Shown here: positions 17,049 through 26,014 of the stretch, one piece after another | Position numbering within the stretch: position 1 is the first letter of the stretch | How the letters are laid out: the number at the start of each line of letters is the position of its first letter | Assembly: GCF_900182815.1 (NCBI RefSeq) | Contig: NZ_FXUA01000011.1 | Location: 1-64,000 of the forward strand | Direction: 5' to 3' | From: Algoriphagus winogradskyi | Lineage (GTDB): Bacteria; Bacteroidota; Bacteroidia; Cytophagales; Cyclobacteriaceae | Length of the DNA: 64,000 nucleotides | Made by a program: the position numbers and the translations under genes | Notes under the pieces: model-generated | Seen by the model: only the letters and a program-made list of their open reading frames with translations | Databases searched by the model: none | Told to the model about the DNA's origin: nothing

Positions 17049-17333
17049 ATGAAAAGATCGGTATTATTACTTGCGGTTATGATGGTATCGGCAGTGGGAT
17101 TTTCACAATCTACCTTGAAAGGTCCAAAAGCTAAGAATGCAAAAGCGACTGAACGCTACGCAAATGCAAAACCTATGAAATTCTACACGGTACCTGACGA
17201 TACAAAAGGCCCGGTGGCAAAGAATCAAAAGGTATGGAACCAAGAAAATGGAACTACAAAGACTGTACTTATTAGAAGAAAAGAGTCTTTGAAAGGGCCG
17301 AAAGCAAAAAATAGAAAAGTTTGGGAAGATTAA
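17049..17333 (+). CDS. Small secreted basic protein with three KGPxAKNxK repeats
   Basis: 94 aa. A clear signal peptide (MKRSVLLLAVMMVSAVGFSQ) leaves a mature chain of about 74 residues, strongly basic. LKGPKAKNAK (23-32), TKGPVAKNQK (52-61) and LKGPKAKNRK (81-90) recur at exactly 29-residue spacing, and KVW follows the last two. No family is recognised and no enzyme motif is present. It could be periplasmic or exported, perhaps binding polyanions (inference from charge). It stands alone with a long AT-rich upstream region and its own terminator. Confidence 0.75.
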   Translation: MKRSVLLLAVMMVSAVGFSQSTLKGPKAKNAKATERYANAKPMKFYTVPDDTKGPVAKNQKVWNQENGTTKTVLIRRKESLKGPKAKNRKVWED

Positions 17334-17362
17334 TTCTCTTTGACTTAATTAATATTCATTGA

Positions 17363-17390
17363 AATAGCCCGGATTTTTTTCCGGGCTATT
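17363..17390. terminator. Bidirectional terminator
   Basis: Perfect 10-bp stem AATAGCCCGG / CCGGGCTATT with an 8-nt T-rich loop. It lies between the converging secreted-protein and GroES-like genes. Confidence 0.88.
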
Positions 17391-17395
17391 GTTGT

Positions 17396-17770
17396 TTATA
17401 GCTCCTGCTCTCTCTCGAGCATTAATATAGCCGCTTGAGATACTATAAAGTACTTTTCACCTTCGTAGATAACCTCATGTGCTCCCGAAAGTAGGAAGAT
17501 TGCCAAGTCACCTTCTTTGGCTTGAAGGGGAACGTATTTAACTTTTTCTTCACTGTCCATCCATGGTTCGTGGTCATCTGTAGCGACAGGAATTGGATAT
17601 CCTGGGCCAGCCTTAATGATGTAACCTTGCTGAACTTTTTCTTTTTCCTGCACCCCAGGAGGCAAGTAGAGGCCTGAGCCAGTTTTTGCATTTGGCTTTT
17701 TCAAGCGAATCAAAACTCTGTCTCCAACTACAATCAGTTTCTTCAATTTATTGTCAGATGTCAATTGCAT
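17396..17770 (-). CDS. GroES-like co-chaperonin family protein
   Basis: 124 aa. GDRVLIRLKKPNAKTGSGLY, GYIIKAGPGYP, AKEGDLAIFLLSG and EGEKYFIVSQAAILMLE follow the GroES (Cpn10) beta-barrel pattern, but an extra segment around 65-85 and the lack of a groEL neighbour distinguish it from the true groES. This variant is common in Bacteroidota. Whether it caps a chaperonin is unknown. It lies 117 nt downstream of dnaK on the same strand, with a dnaK terminator between. Confidence 0.82.
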   Translation of the reverse strand: MQLTSDNKLKKLIVVGDRVLIRLKKPNAKTGSGLYLPPGVQEKEKVQQGYIIKAGPGYPIPVATDDHEPWMDSEEKVKYVPLQAKEGDLAIFLLSGAHEVIYEGEKYFIVSQAAILMLEREQEL

Positions 17771-17830
17771 GATTGATCTATTCTAGAATTAGGTGGTGAA
17801 TAACAAATCGATAATTTTGGCTGGTAACTA

Positions 17831-17862
17831 AAAAGGCACCTGCTTTAACACAGATGCCATTT
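17831..17862 (-). terminator. Terminator of dnaK
   Basis: GGCACCTG (17835-17842) pairs with CAGATGCC (17851-17858) with one mismatch; the minus strand continues into a T run. Confidence 0.75.
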
Positions 17863-17887
17863 TAAGTTGGTTTAGCTTTTGAAGCTA

Positions 17888-19813
17888 TTATTTTTTCTCT
17901 TCTTCGCTTACTTCTTCGTAATCGACGTCAGATACTCCGTCACCAGCCTCAGCTCCGGCTGCTCCGGCATTTGGATCAGCTCCAGCTGGACCAGCGCCTT
18001 CAGCTCCGGCAGCATTGTACATTTCTGTAGAAGCTGCTTCCCATGCCTTATTCAATCCTTCCATCGCAGAATCAATTCCGTCTAGGTTTTGAGATTGATG
18101 TGCAGTTTTAAGGGTTTCAAGAGCTTGAGTAATTGCAGTTTTGTTTCCTTCGGAAAGTTTATCTCCGTATTCTTTCAACTGCTTTTCAGTTTGGAACACC
18201 AAGCTATCCGCCTGATTCAACTTGTCGATTTTCTCTTTTTCAGCCTTATCTGTAGCAGCATTAGCTTCAGCTTCAGACTTCATTCTGTCGATTTCTTCCT
18301 GAGAAAGTCCTGAAGAAGCTTCGATTTTGATCTTCTGCTCTTTGCCAGTTCCTTTATCTTTTGCAGATACATTCAGGATACCGTTCGCATCGATATCGAA
18401 AGTCACCTCGATTTGAGGTACACCTCTCTGTGCTGGTGGAATGTCAGAAAGCTGGAATCTACCGATACTTCTGTTGTCCTTAGCCATTGGTCTTTCTCCT
18501 TGAAGTACGTGAATGTCAACAGCTGGCTGGTTATCAGCAGCAGTAGAGAATGTCTCGGACTTCTTAGTAGGAATAGTAGTATTAGCTTCGATCAATTTGG
18601 TCAATACTCCACCCATTGTTTCAATACCTAGGGAAAGAGGAGTTACATCCAAAAGAAGAACGTCTTTCACTTCACCAGTCAATACTCCACCTTGAATCGC
18701 AGCGCCGATCGCTACTACCTCATCAGGGTTTACGCCTTTAGAAGGCTTCTTGCCGAAGAATTTCTCAACTTCTTCCTGGATTTTAGGGATTCTAGTAGAA
18801 CCACCTACCAAGATTACTTCGTCAATATCTGATGGACTCATGCCAGCGTCAGCCAAAGCCTTCTTACATGGTTCCATTGACCTTTTTACAAGGTCTTCAG
18901 AAAGTTGCTCAAACTTAGATCTGCTCAAAGTTCTCACCAAGTGCTTAGGACCTGTTTGAGTTGCAGTGATATATGGCAAGTTGATTTCTGTAGAAGCAGA
19001 GCTTGAAAGCTCAATTTTAGCTTTCTCAGCAGCTTCTTTCAAACGCTGTAGCGCCATTGGATCCTGTCTAAGATCGATTTGCTCTTCTGATTTGAATTCT
19101 TCAGCTAGCCAGTTCATGATCACCTGATCAAAGTCATCACCACCCAAGTGAACATCACCGTTGGTAGATTTCACTTCGAATACACCGTCACCAAGTTCCA
19201 ATACAGAGATATCAAATGTACCACCACCAAGGTCATACACAGCGATCTTCATGTCTTGGTGCTTCTTGTCCATCCCGTATGCCAATGCCGCAGCAGTAGG
19301 CTCGTTGATGATACGCTTCACTTCTAGGCCTGCGATCTGTCCAGCTTCTTTAGTAGCCTGACGCTCGGAATCATTGAAGTAGGCAGGTACGGTAATTACT
19401 GCTTCTGTTACTGTTTGTCCTAAGAAATCTTCAGCTGTAGTCTTCATTTTCTGAAGGATCATTGCAGAAAGCTCCTGAGGAGTATATGATCTGTCACCAA
19501 TTTTCACTGCAATTGTGTCATTGGTTCCTTTTTCTACTTTATATGAAGCGTGCTTTTTCTCTTCAGAAACTTCAGAGAATTTCTTGCCCATAAATCTTTT
19601 GACAGAAGAAATTGTGTTGGCAGGGTTAGTGATTGCCTGACGCTTTGCCGGATCACCTACTTTACGCTCACCATTTCCGTTGTCAAGAAAAGCCACAATT
19701 GAAGGTGTGGTTCTTCTTCCCTCACTGTTTTGAATGACTACAGGTTCGTTACCTTCCATCACTGCTACGCAGGAGTTGGTTGTTCCTAAGTCAATGCCTA
19801 TGATTTTTCCCAT
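17888..19813 (-). CDS. dnaK: Molecular chaperone DnaK (Hsp70)
   Basis: 641 aa, full-length Hsp70. IGIDLGTTNSCVAVMEG opens the ATPase domain; DLGGGTFDISVLELGDGVFE and VGGSTRIPKIQ are the other Hsp70 signatures. The substrate-binding domain follows (DVTPLSLGIETMGG) and an Ala/Gly/Pro-rich tail ends in the acidic VSDVDYEEVSEEEKK. dnaJ and grpE are not adjacent. The upstream 180 nt contain several TGNCA half-sites and no recognisable housekeeping -7 box, so stress control is possible. Confidence 0.98.
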   Translation of the reverse strand: MGKIIGIDLGTTNSCVAVMEGNEPVVIQNSEGRRTTPSIVAFLDNGNGERKVGDPAKRQAITNPANTISSVKRFMGKKFSEVSEEKKHASYKVEKGTNDTIAVKIGDRSYTPQELSAMILQKMKTTAEDFLGQTVTEAVITVPAYFNDSERQATKEAGQIAGLEVKRIINEPTAAALAYGMDKKHQDMKIAVYDLGGGTFDISVLELGDGVFEVKSTNGDVHLGGDDFDQVIMNWLAEEFKSEEQIDLRQDPMALQRLKEAAEKAKIELSSSASTEINLPYITATQTGPKHLVRTLSRSKFEQLSEDLVKRSMEPCKKALADAGMSPSDIDEVILVGGSTRIPKIQEEVEKFFGKKPSKGVNPDEVVAIGAAIQGGVLTGEVKDVLLLDVTPLSLGIETMGGVLTKLIEANTTIPTKKSETFSTAADNQPAVDIHVLQGERPMAKDNRSIGRFQLSDIPPAQRGVPQIEVTFDIDANGILNVSAKDKGTGKEQKIKIEASSGLSQEEIDRMKSEAEANAATDKAEKEKIDKLNQADSLVFQTEKQLKEYGDKLSEGNKTAITQALETLKTAHQSQNLDGIDSAMEGLNKAWEAASTEMYNAAGAEGAGPAGADPNAGAAGAEAGDGVSDVDYEEVSEEEKK

Positions 19814-20199
19814 GATTATATGTTTTTAAGTTATTTTCGAATTGAATACTTCTCCCTTTCTTCAATGGATGTGCCATCTGAGTTTTCATTACATTTTGTG
19901 TCACATTGGCAGAAAAGTTGACACCGACTTTTTGAAATACACACAGAATTGTCATTTTCCCGCCTAAATGGAAACTCCATTCTGACAGTTTTTTAAACAC
20001 AGAGTCCGTGGATGTTTTGCGGAGATCCACATAGATTGAAAGTTATTAGAGTAGATTTTGATGTTAACATATTTCTCCAGAAGCTGGATGTGGGTTATAC
20101 TTCCCCAATTCACTTGTGAGCTCTCATGAATATGTTTTTTTGTGAAAATTAGCGTAGCCTTTGCAACCATTCGACTGGCTCTTGCATCTATTAAGTATT
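19814..20199. promoter_or_regulatory. dnaK upstream region with clustered TGNCA sites
   Basis: No convincing gene. TGNCA (a palindromic class) occurs at 19899-19903, 19907-19911, 19919-19923, 19950-19954 and 19983-19987, five times in 89 nt. No minus-strand TAnnTTTG is present up to 20040. The rest (20040-20199) shows nothing recognisable. Confidence 0.4.
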
Positions 20200-20364
20200 A
20201 TGAAACCATTTTTTAGAGGTAACATGAACGAACGATGTCGATGGTGTCTAGTGATTTTGCTAGGGGTAGTGGTGCTTACGGCAAATAGAGAGCTGGAAAT
20301 AGTACCAACTATATGGGATTATATGAAGGGTTTTATTCCTGCTGTCAGAAATTTTTTTGGTTGA
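20200..20364 (+). CDS. Possible 54-aa membrane peptide
   Basis: Short frame starting MKPFFRGNMNERCRWCLVIL, with one hydrophobic segment (about 14-27) and an amphipathic end. No family recognised. It lies 38 nt upstream of the MOSC gene on the same strand. Weakly supported: it could equally be a leader without protein function. Confidence 0.3.
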   Translation: MKPFFRGNMNERCRWCLVILLGVVVLTANRELEIVPTIWDYMKGFIPAVRNFFG

Positions 20365-20402
20365 CCTGGTCATTTTCTGGTTCATAGACCTATTTTTAGG
20401 TC

Positions 20403-21209
20403 ATGTCAGATTCTCTCATAATTCAAGACTTGTATGTGTATCCAATCAAATCCCTTGCTGGAATTCGTCATAAAGAAGCTACAGTTGAAGAAAGGGGATT
20501 TGAATTAGACCGTCGCTGGATGTTAATCAATGAAAATGGTCAGTTTTTATCACAGCGCACTTTTCCTCAAATGGCTTTAGTCAAAGTTGAAATTGAAGCC
20601 GAATCACTTAAGGTGTTTCACATTGCAAGCCCCACAGACTTTGTTCGAATTCCTATAGATGAAGAAGGGGAGAAGATTTCTTCTGTGACAGTTTGGGATG
20701 ATGAGATGCCTGCCCGAATGGTAAGTTCAAACGCTGATGAGTGGTTTAGTAAAATGCTTGGCACAAATGTCCGAATAGTAAAAATGCCTTTGTCAACTGA
20801 GCGAAAAGTTGATCCCCGGTATGCAGTAAATAAAGAGTCAGTCAGTTTCGCAGATGGAATGCCGTACCTATTAATCGGGCAGAAATCACTTGATGAGCTC
20901 AATTCAAAATTAGATGATGCAGTTCCTATGAATCGTTTTCGCCCGAATATTGTCTTCTCAGGTGGAGATGCTTTTTCGGAAGATACTTGGGGGAAAATAC
21001 AGATTGGCGAAGTGGATTTTCAGGTGGTAAAGCCTTGTGCCCGATGTGTGATGGTTACTGTGGATCAAACTACTGGCGATAAAGCTGCGGAACCACTGAA
21101 GACTTTGGCTGAATTTAGAAAGGAAGGCAACAAAATTCTTTTTGGTCAAAATATGGTTGCTCTATCCAATGGGATTATCAAAGTCGGGGACAAACTTAAG
21201 TTGAAGTAA
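20403..21209 (+). CDS. MOSC domain protein with MOSC N-terminal domain
   Basis: 268 aa. The N-terminal beta-barrel (LYVYPIKSLAGIRHKEA, about 9-120) and the C-terminal MOSC domain (RFRPNIVFSGG, KPCARCVMVTVDQTTG, about 150-265) match YcbX/mARC-like proteins, which bind the molybdenum cofactor and reduce N-hydroxylated compounds. The C-terminal ferredoxin domain of E. coli YcbX is absent, so electrons must come from another protein. The Cys in KPCARC is the conserved cofactor ligand of the family. Confidence 0.87.
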   Translation: MSDSLIIQDLYVYPIKSLAGIRHKEATVEERGFELDRRWMLINENGQFLSQRTFPQMALVKVEIEAESLKVFHIASPTDFVRIPIDEEGEKISSVTVWDDEMPARMVSSNADEWFSKMLGTNVRIVKMPLSTERKVDPRYAVNKESVSFADGMPYLLIGQKSLDELNSKLDDAVPMNRFRPNIVFSGGDAFSEDTWGKIQIGEVDFQVVKPCARCVMVTVDQTTGDKAAEPLKTLAEFRKEGNKILFGQNMVALSNGIIKVGDKLKLK

Positions 21210-21257
21210 GTCTTAGAATCCCATCCCTAATGCAGATGGAATAGATAGGGTAAGAAA

Positions 21258-21292
21258 AGAAAATCCTGCTTCTGGAGAAAGCAAGATTTTCT
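21258..21292. terminator. Hairpin between the MOSC gene and hemE
   Basis: AGAAAATC (21258-21265) pairs with GATTTTCT (21285-21292) and TGCTT with the inner AAGCA; it lies between the two converging genes. T tracts are weak, so confidence is moderate. Confidence 0.5.
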
Positions 21293-21340
21293 GTGCTCTC
21301 CGCGTAAAACTCTGTGATTTCTCTGCGGTAAAAAAATCAG

Positions 21341-22363
21341 TTACTTGAAGTCTTTAACAGTCTGAATAAATACTTTCACCATTTCTGGATTGATATCTGG
21401 ATAGACTCCATGTCCTAGATTAGCAATATGTCTAGTCCCACGGAATTGCTCCATCATTTCAATTGTGGCTTCACGAACTTGTTCTCCAGTGCCATAAAGT
21501 GCAGCAGGGTCTAAATTTCCTTGCAAAGTTTTCTCAGATCCGATCAGCTTTCTTGATTCAGCTATACCCATATTCCAGTCCAAACCAATTGTTTCGCAGT
21601 TCAACCTGCCCATTTCTTCTCTGGCAAAGAAAGCGCCTTTGGCAAAAACTGTCTTGGGTACAGAAGTGATCGCGTCACAGATCTGAGCGATATATGGCAA
21701 AGAGAATTCAGCATACTGTTTTGGCCCCAAAATCCCTGCCCAGCTGTCGAATATTTGTATCAATTGAGCACCAGCTTCGATCTGAGCTTTTAGGTAATTG
21801 ATCGTGCTGTCAGTGATCATCTGAAGCAATTGATGAGAAAAAGCCGGTTGGGTATAAAGCATTTCCCGTGCTGCGGAGAAAGTTTTGCTGCCATGACCTT
21901 CTACCATATAGGAGAAGATAGTCCAGGGTGCTCCTGCAAAACCGATCAAAGGAACTCGTCCGTTCAATTCATTTTTAGTGATCCGAATAGCGTCTGTCAC
22001 ATATTGAAGTTCTGAGCCATCTGATACGTGCAATTTTTTCAGATCAGCTTCTGAACGAACGGTGTTTGGAAATAGTGGCCCTCTTTTTTCAACCATTTCA
22101 TAAGGCAGTCCCATTGCTTCAGGAATTACCAGAATGTCTGAAAATATAATAGCAGCATCTACCCCCAACAAATCTACAGGCTGAATAGTCACTTCTGCGG
22201 CAAGCTCTGGAGTCTGGGCAAGCTCAATAAATCCGCTTACACTTTCCCTTACTTTTCGATATTCTGGCAAAATTCTGCCTGCCTGACGCATCAGCCAAAC
22301 TGGAGTTCTTTCAATAGATGCGCCTTTAGCGGCACGAAGTAGGAGGTCATTCTGTAAATGCAT
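21341..22363 (-). CDS. hemE: Uroporphyrinogen decarboxylase
   Basis: 340 aa. The signature PVWLMRQAGRILPEYR (about 21-36) and the second signature GFAGAPWTIFSYMVEG (about 136-151) are intact; IIFSDILVIPEAMG holds the catalytic Asp. It removes four carboxyl groups from uroporphyrinogen III to give coproporphyrinogen III in heme synthesis. It is separate from hemB and hemC in this window. Confidence 0.97.
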   Translation of the reverse strand: MHLQNDLLLRAAKGASIERTPVWLMRQAGRILPEYRKVRESVSGFIELAQTPELAAEVTIQPVDLLGVDAAIIFSDILVIPEAMGLPYEMVEKRGPLFPNTVRSEADLKKLHVSDGSELQYVTDAIRITKNELNGRVPLIGFAGAPWTIFSYMVEGHGSKTFSAAREMLYTQPAFSHQLLQMITDSTINYLKAQIEAGAQLIQIFDSWAGILGPKQYAEFSLPYIAQICDAITSVPKTVFAKGAFFAREEMGRLNCETIGLDWNMGIAESRKLIGSEKTLQGNLDPAALYGTGEQVREATIEMMEQFRGTRHIANLGHGVYPDINPEMVKVFIQTVKDFK

Positions 22364-22412
22364 GGGGCAAAGATAAGCGCCAAATTATATATGGCTTTTA
22401 AAATTGACACAT

Positions 22413-22449
22413 AAAAAAACTGGAACAATAAAAAATCATTGTTCCAGTT
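22413..22449 (-). terminator. Terminator of the collagen-like lipoprotein gene
   Basis: Perfect 12-bp stem AACTGGAACAAT / ATTGTTCCAGTT with an 8-nt loop, followed on the minus strand by a T run. Confidence 0.92.
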
Positions 22450-22491
22450 CGTGGTAATCCAGTTGGTTTAGGTGATGTGTTTGGTGGAATA

Positions 22492-23019
22492 TTACTCGAT
22501 GCGTTTGAAGTCTGAGTCACTTAAGCCCATTAGTTTTGTGACAGCGTTATAATCAGTTAGATCAATTCTAGCATTGGCAGAGAGAAGTTCTCCAGGCACT
22601 ATTACAATTCTGAACAATTGATTGTCAGTCCACTCTGGTCCCAATAAACTGTAATCAAGCGGGCCATCTAGGAATAAACTGAAGTCATTATTTGAAAAGT
22701 CATAGTTGTACATCAGTACACCTTCTTCAAAGAATACGGTTTGTGGAAGCGCTCTCCAAATCGGATTAGAACCATCAGCATCCCATTGGATAAATGCCAA
22801 AACCATATCCCCATCAAAAATTGGCGGATCAAAATCTCTGATCACTTGGAAATTGTTTGCTTGGTTGAAATCAATTTCTAGCTCAAATACCTCTGATAAA
22901 ATATTAATCCCAGGTTCTCCCTCAGGTCCTGGAATTCCCTGAGGCCCCTCAGGTCCTTCACATGATTGGAATACGAACATTCCAAAAAGTGCCAAAATTA
23001 GTAAGTTGATATTTTTCAT
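22492..23019 (-). CDS. Lipoprotein with short collagen-like segment
   Basis: 175 aa. Signal peptide with lipobox FQSC (Cys20). Immediately after the anchor come five Gly-X-Y triplets (GPEGPQGIPGPEGEPGI, residues 22-38), then a globular domain of about 135 residues with no known motif. Collagen-like stretches of this kind often serve as spacers in Bacteroidota surface lipoproteins. Function unknown. Its own terminator follows. Confidence 0.75.
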   Translation of the reverse strand: MKNINLLILALFGMFVFQSCEGPEGPQGIPGPEGEPGINILSEVFELEIDFNQANNFQVIRDFDPPIFDGDMVLAFIQWDADGSNPIWRALPQTVFFEEGVLMYNYDFSNNDFSLFLDGPLDYSLLGPEWTDNQLFRIVIVPGELLSANARIDLTDYNAVTKLMGLSDSDFKRIE

Positions 23020-23098
23020 AGTCGTAGTTTGTTAAGGTTAGTTAGATTCTTTCACGAATTGTGCCATTAAATGGTTGGTTAAAAACCTTAACAACTTT

Positions 23099-23614
23099 TT
23101 ACTTAATAGGCGCGATCACTTGTACTTCTCCCTCAGAGATAATTTTGTCGATATAAATACCGCTAAGCTCCAGACTATTTTCTTCGGCAAATTCTGACAG
23201 CTTTTCTTTCACTGCATCAGGGTCAGGCATTACCCACTTATTACTTTTGATGGTGGCTAATAGATAGCTACTGTTTTCGAAAGCTCGATATTCCATGTCA
23301 GTGAGGGGCAGGATTTGATTGATACCTACAAAAACTACCATCGTATCTAATTTGCCTGCAGGTTCTACCTCATAGATTGTATGAAGGTGACTCCCAGGAT
23401 GTAGCCCTTTTTGGGATTCCATATACTTGAAAATCTCTCCTAACTCCTCGTTACCAGGTACTCCACGATAAGTAATTCCAGCTAGGTTTTGTGGTTTTTC
23501 CTCAATAAAAGTTATTTCTATTGGGGTATTGCCACCCAATTTGCTAAAACCCCAAAACCCCAAAATAGTGAGGGTAGAAATCAGCGCTACACCTAGAACC
23601 AAGAACTTTTTCAT
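23099..23614 (-). CDS. Membrane-anchored GyrI-like (effector-binding) domain protein
   Basis: 171 aa. One N-terminal membrane segment or uncleaved signal (about 5-25) is followed by a domain of about 140 residues resembling GyrI/SOUL-type small-molecule-binding modules (LAGITYRGVPGNEELGEIF, then HLHTIYEVEPAG). There is no DNA-binding domain, so it is not a regulator by itself. It lies 2 nt after the next upstream gene (a beta-barrel protein), so the two form an operon. Confidence 0.55.
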   Translation of the reverse strand: MKKFLVLGVALISTLTILGFWGFSKLGGNTPIEITFIEEKPQNLAGITYRGVPGNEELGEIFKYMESQKGLHPGSHLHTIYEVEPAGKLDTMVVFVGINQILPLTDMEYRAFENSSYLLATIKSNKWVMPDPDAVKEKLSEFAEENSLELSGIYIDKIISEGEVQVIAPIK

Positions 23615-23616
23615 GT

Positions 23617-24198
23617 TTAGAAAAGGTAACGAACACCAATTCCACCTTGGCCTTTGATATGTCCAATGCGGTCAATTAACTCTAGGAAAAATCCGGCTTC
23701 GCCAAAAACTGAGATGGGCACATCATCAAAGTAGTATTCTGCCCCAAGAAATGCTTCTGGGCCAAAATCGACATTGGTTCTGTTGTCATTTTTTATGAGT
23801 GATGAAGTTTGGCCATCAGCATAAGAGTAAGTCACTTTGGTGGTTCTTAATTGAATCCCAGCACCGCCATATGCCATCAAATATCCTTCAGTGATCCCAA
23901 AAACATCCGTAATATCCTCGTGATAAGCAGAGCGTACATTAAAAGAGATCCCTTTGTTGGCACTATGAGAGATGTAAAAGGCATTAGATTCCGGAAGATT
24001 AGTTTCAAAGTCCTTTTGATAATAGCTAGAGCCATTTATACCGGCACTACCAATCATCCCTTCGATAGAAATGTATTCTGTCAGAAAATCTTTATAGGTG
24101 ATAGAAAGGGGCTCTCCAAGTCGAATGCCTACTCCTCTTTCCTGTGCAAAACTGATAAATGGCAGTAATACCAAAAGGGTAATTAATTTGAATTTCAC
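23617..24198 (-). CDS. Outer membrane beta-barrel protein
   Basis: 193 aa from a GTG start. Signal peptide VKFKLITLLVLLPFISFAQ, then a compact barrel-like sequence (GVGIRLGEPLSITYKDFL, ending GGIGVRYLF). A longer frame with another GTG start at 24288 would overlap the ABC transporter gene by 53 nt and place 30 polar residues before the signal peptide, so 24198 is chosen. Function unknown. Confidence 0.65.
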   Translation of the reverse strand: MKFKLITLLVLLPFISFAQERGVGIRLGEPLSITYKDFLTEYISIEGMIGSAGINGSSYYQKDFETNLPESNAFYISHSANKGISFNVRSAYHEDITDVFGITEGYLMAYGGAGIQLRTTKVTYSYADGQTSSLIKNDNRTNVDFGPEAFLGAEYYFDDVPISVFGEAGFFLELIDRIGHIKGQGGIGVRYLF

Positions 24199-24235
24199 TT
24201 TATATGTTGGTTTAGGATTAGAATTCAAAATCAGG

Positions 24236-26008
24236 CTAGATCGCCATTGTTTTGAGTTGCATTTGATGCAGTTGAGTGTAGTAACCACCCAATTCTAATA
24301 AAGCATCATGTGTGCCAGTCTCGACAATTTCGCCTTTGTGGAGAACAATAATTTTGTCCGCCTTTTGGATGGTAGAAAGTCTATGGGCAATAACGATTGA
24401 AGTCCTTCCCGTCATCATGGTTTCTATAGATTCCTGGATCAATTCCTCTGTTTCTGTATCTACAGATGAAGTTGCTTCATCCAGAATGATGATTTCAGGA
24501 TTGTAGACCATAGCCCGAACGAAGGAAATGAGTTGTCGCTGACCCACAGAAAGGGTCGCTCCTCGTTCCATGACATTGTAATCCAATCCGCCTGGAAGTC
24601 TTTCTATAAACCTCTTTGCGCCAGCTAATTCCGCTGCATACATCACCTGCTCACGGGAAATGTCCGGATTGCCAAGCGTGATATTGTAGAATATAGTATT
24701 CGAAAAAAGGAAAACATCCTGAAGTACCACACCTATGTGCTTGCGTAAGGTGTCTAATTCAAATTCGCGGATATCATGTCCGTCAATGGTGATATCGCCT
24801 TTGTTAATCTCATAGAATCTAGAAATTAAATTGATTATAGAAGATTTACCAGCGCCAGTTGCGCCGACTAGGGCTACTGTCTGACCAGATTCTACTTCAA
24901 AACTGATGTCTTTCAGCACATAATCCTCATCTACGTAGGCAAACCAAACATTTTCTAATTTTATATTTCCTTTGACCTTGGCGGGGCTGAAATTTCCCTC
25001 ATTTGCAATGTGCTCATCGCTCTCAAGTAATTTGAATATTCGGGAAGAGCTTACCACGCCCATTTGAAGCGTATTGAATCTATCCGCAATCATCCGAATA
25101 GGTCGGAAGAAAAGTTGCAAATACATGATAAAGGAAATCAGCACACCTATTTCAATCTCCATTCCCAAGACACCGACTGCACCGTACCAAACGACCAATC
25201 CGATTCCGATTGCTTGAATGATTTCTGCCACGGGAAAATATATAGAGTAATATAGCACTGAGCGAATGTGTGCTCTCCGATGCTCTTTATTTATTTCTTT
25301 GAATTTCTCAAATTCCCGCTCCTCTCGATTGAAGATTTGTACGATGTTCATTCCGGTGATGTGCTCCTGCAGAAATGAGTTCAAATTGGAAACGGCATTT
25401 CGTACGTCATTGAAAGTGACTTTGATTTTTTCCTTAAAAACATAAGTAGAAATAATCATCAGTGGCAAGGTAGATAAACTAACCAATGTCAATTTCCAGT
25501 CAATGTAAAACATGACTCCAAGAATAGTGACTAATTGAAGCAAGTCGCCGATTATTGCCGCCAATCCCTCAGAAAACACATCTGCGAGGGTCTCGATATC
25601 AGAAATATTACGGGTCACCAATCTACCGATTGGAGTATTGTCAAAGAATTTTAAACGGAGCTTGAGCAGGTGTTTGTATAGTTTTACCCTAATGTCCCGA
25701 ATAATCACTTGGCCTATCCAGCCTGAATAATAGGTGTGTGCCCATTGGACAAATGCTTGCAAAATCATCAGTCCTACGAGCAGATAGATGATTTTTAGGA
25801 GCCCAGCAGCATCTCCTACCGCTACATAATCGTCAATTGCGACCTGAATGAAATATGGCCGAGTTGGTGCTAAAATAGCAAGGGCGATGGTAAGAAAGAT
25901 TAGAAAATAGAACTGTGCCTTGTAAGGTTTTACAAAGCCATATAGCTGCTTGAGTACTTTCGAATCGACGATTTCGCCGGAGGATGATTTTTCTTGTTCT
26001 AAGCTCAA
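24236..26008 (-). CDS. ABC exporter, fused permease and ATPase (MdlB/MsbA type)
   Basis: 590 aa. Six membrane helices (about 30-320) then the nucleotide-binding domain: Walker A VGATGAGKSS, signature LSVGQRQL, Walker B IIILDEATSSVD and H-loop IAHRLSTI. The signature has Val where LSGGQ has Gly, as in MdlB-like half transporters. No ATG or GTG fits; translation probably starts at TTG, 6 nt after the truA stop, so it is coupled to truA. Substrate unknown. Confidence 0.9.
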   Translation of the reverse strand: MSLEQEKSSSGEIVDSKVLKQLYGFVKPYKAQFYFLIFLTIALAILAPTRPYFIQVAIDDYVAVGDAAGLLKIIYLLVGLMILQAFVQWAHTYYSGWIGQVIIRDIRVKLYKHLLKLRLKFFDNTPIGRLVTRNISDIETLADVFSEGLAAIIGDLLQLVTILGVMFYIDWKLTLVSLSTLPLMIISTYVFKEKIKVTFNDVRNAVSNLNSFLQEHITGMNIVQIFNREEREFEKFKEINKEHRRAHIRSVLYYSIYFPVAEIIQAIGIGLVVWYGAVGVLGMEIEIGVLISFIMYLQLFFRPIRMIADRFNTLQMGVVSSSRIFKLLESDEHIANEGNFSPAKVKGNIKLENVWFAYVDEDYVLKDISFEVESGQTVALVGATGAGKSSIINLISRFYEINKGDITIDGHDIREFELDTLRKHIGVVLQDVFLFSNTIFYNITLGNPDISREQVMYAAELAGAKRFIERLPGGLDYNVMERGATLSVGQRQLISFVRAMVYNPEIIILDEATSSVDTETEELIQESIETMMTGRTSIVIAHRLSTIQKADKIIVLHKGEIVETGTHDALLELGGYYTQLHQMQLKTMAI

Positions 26009-26014
26009 GGTAAA

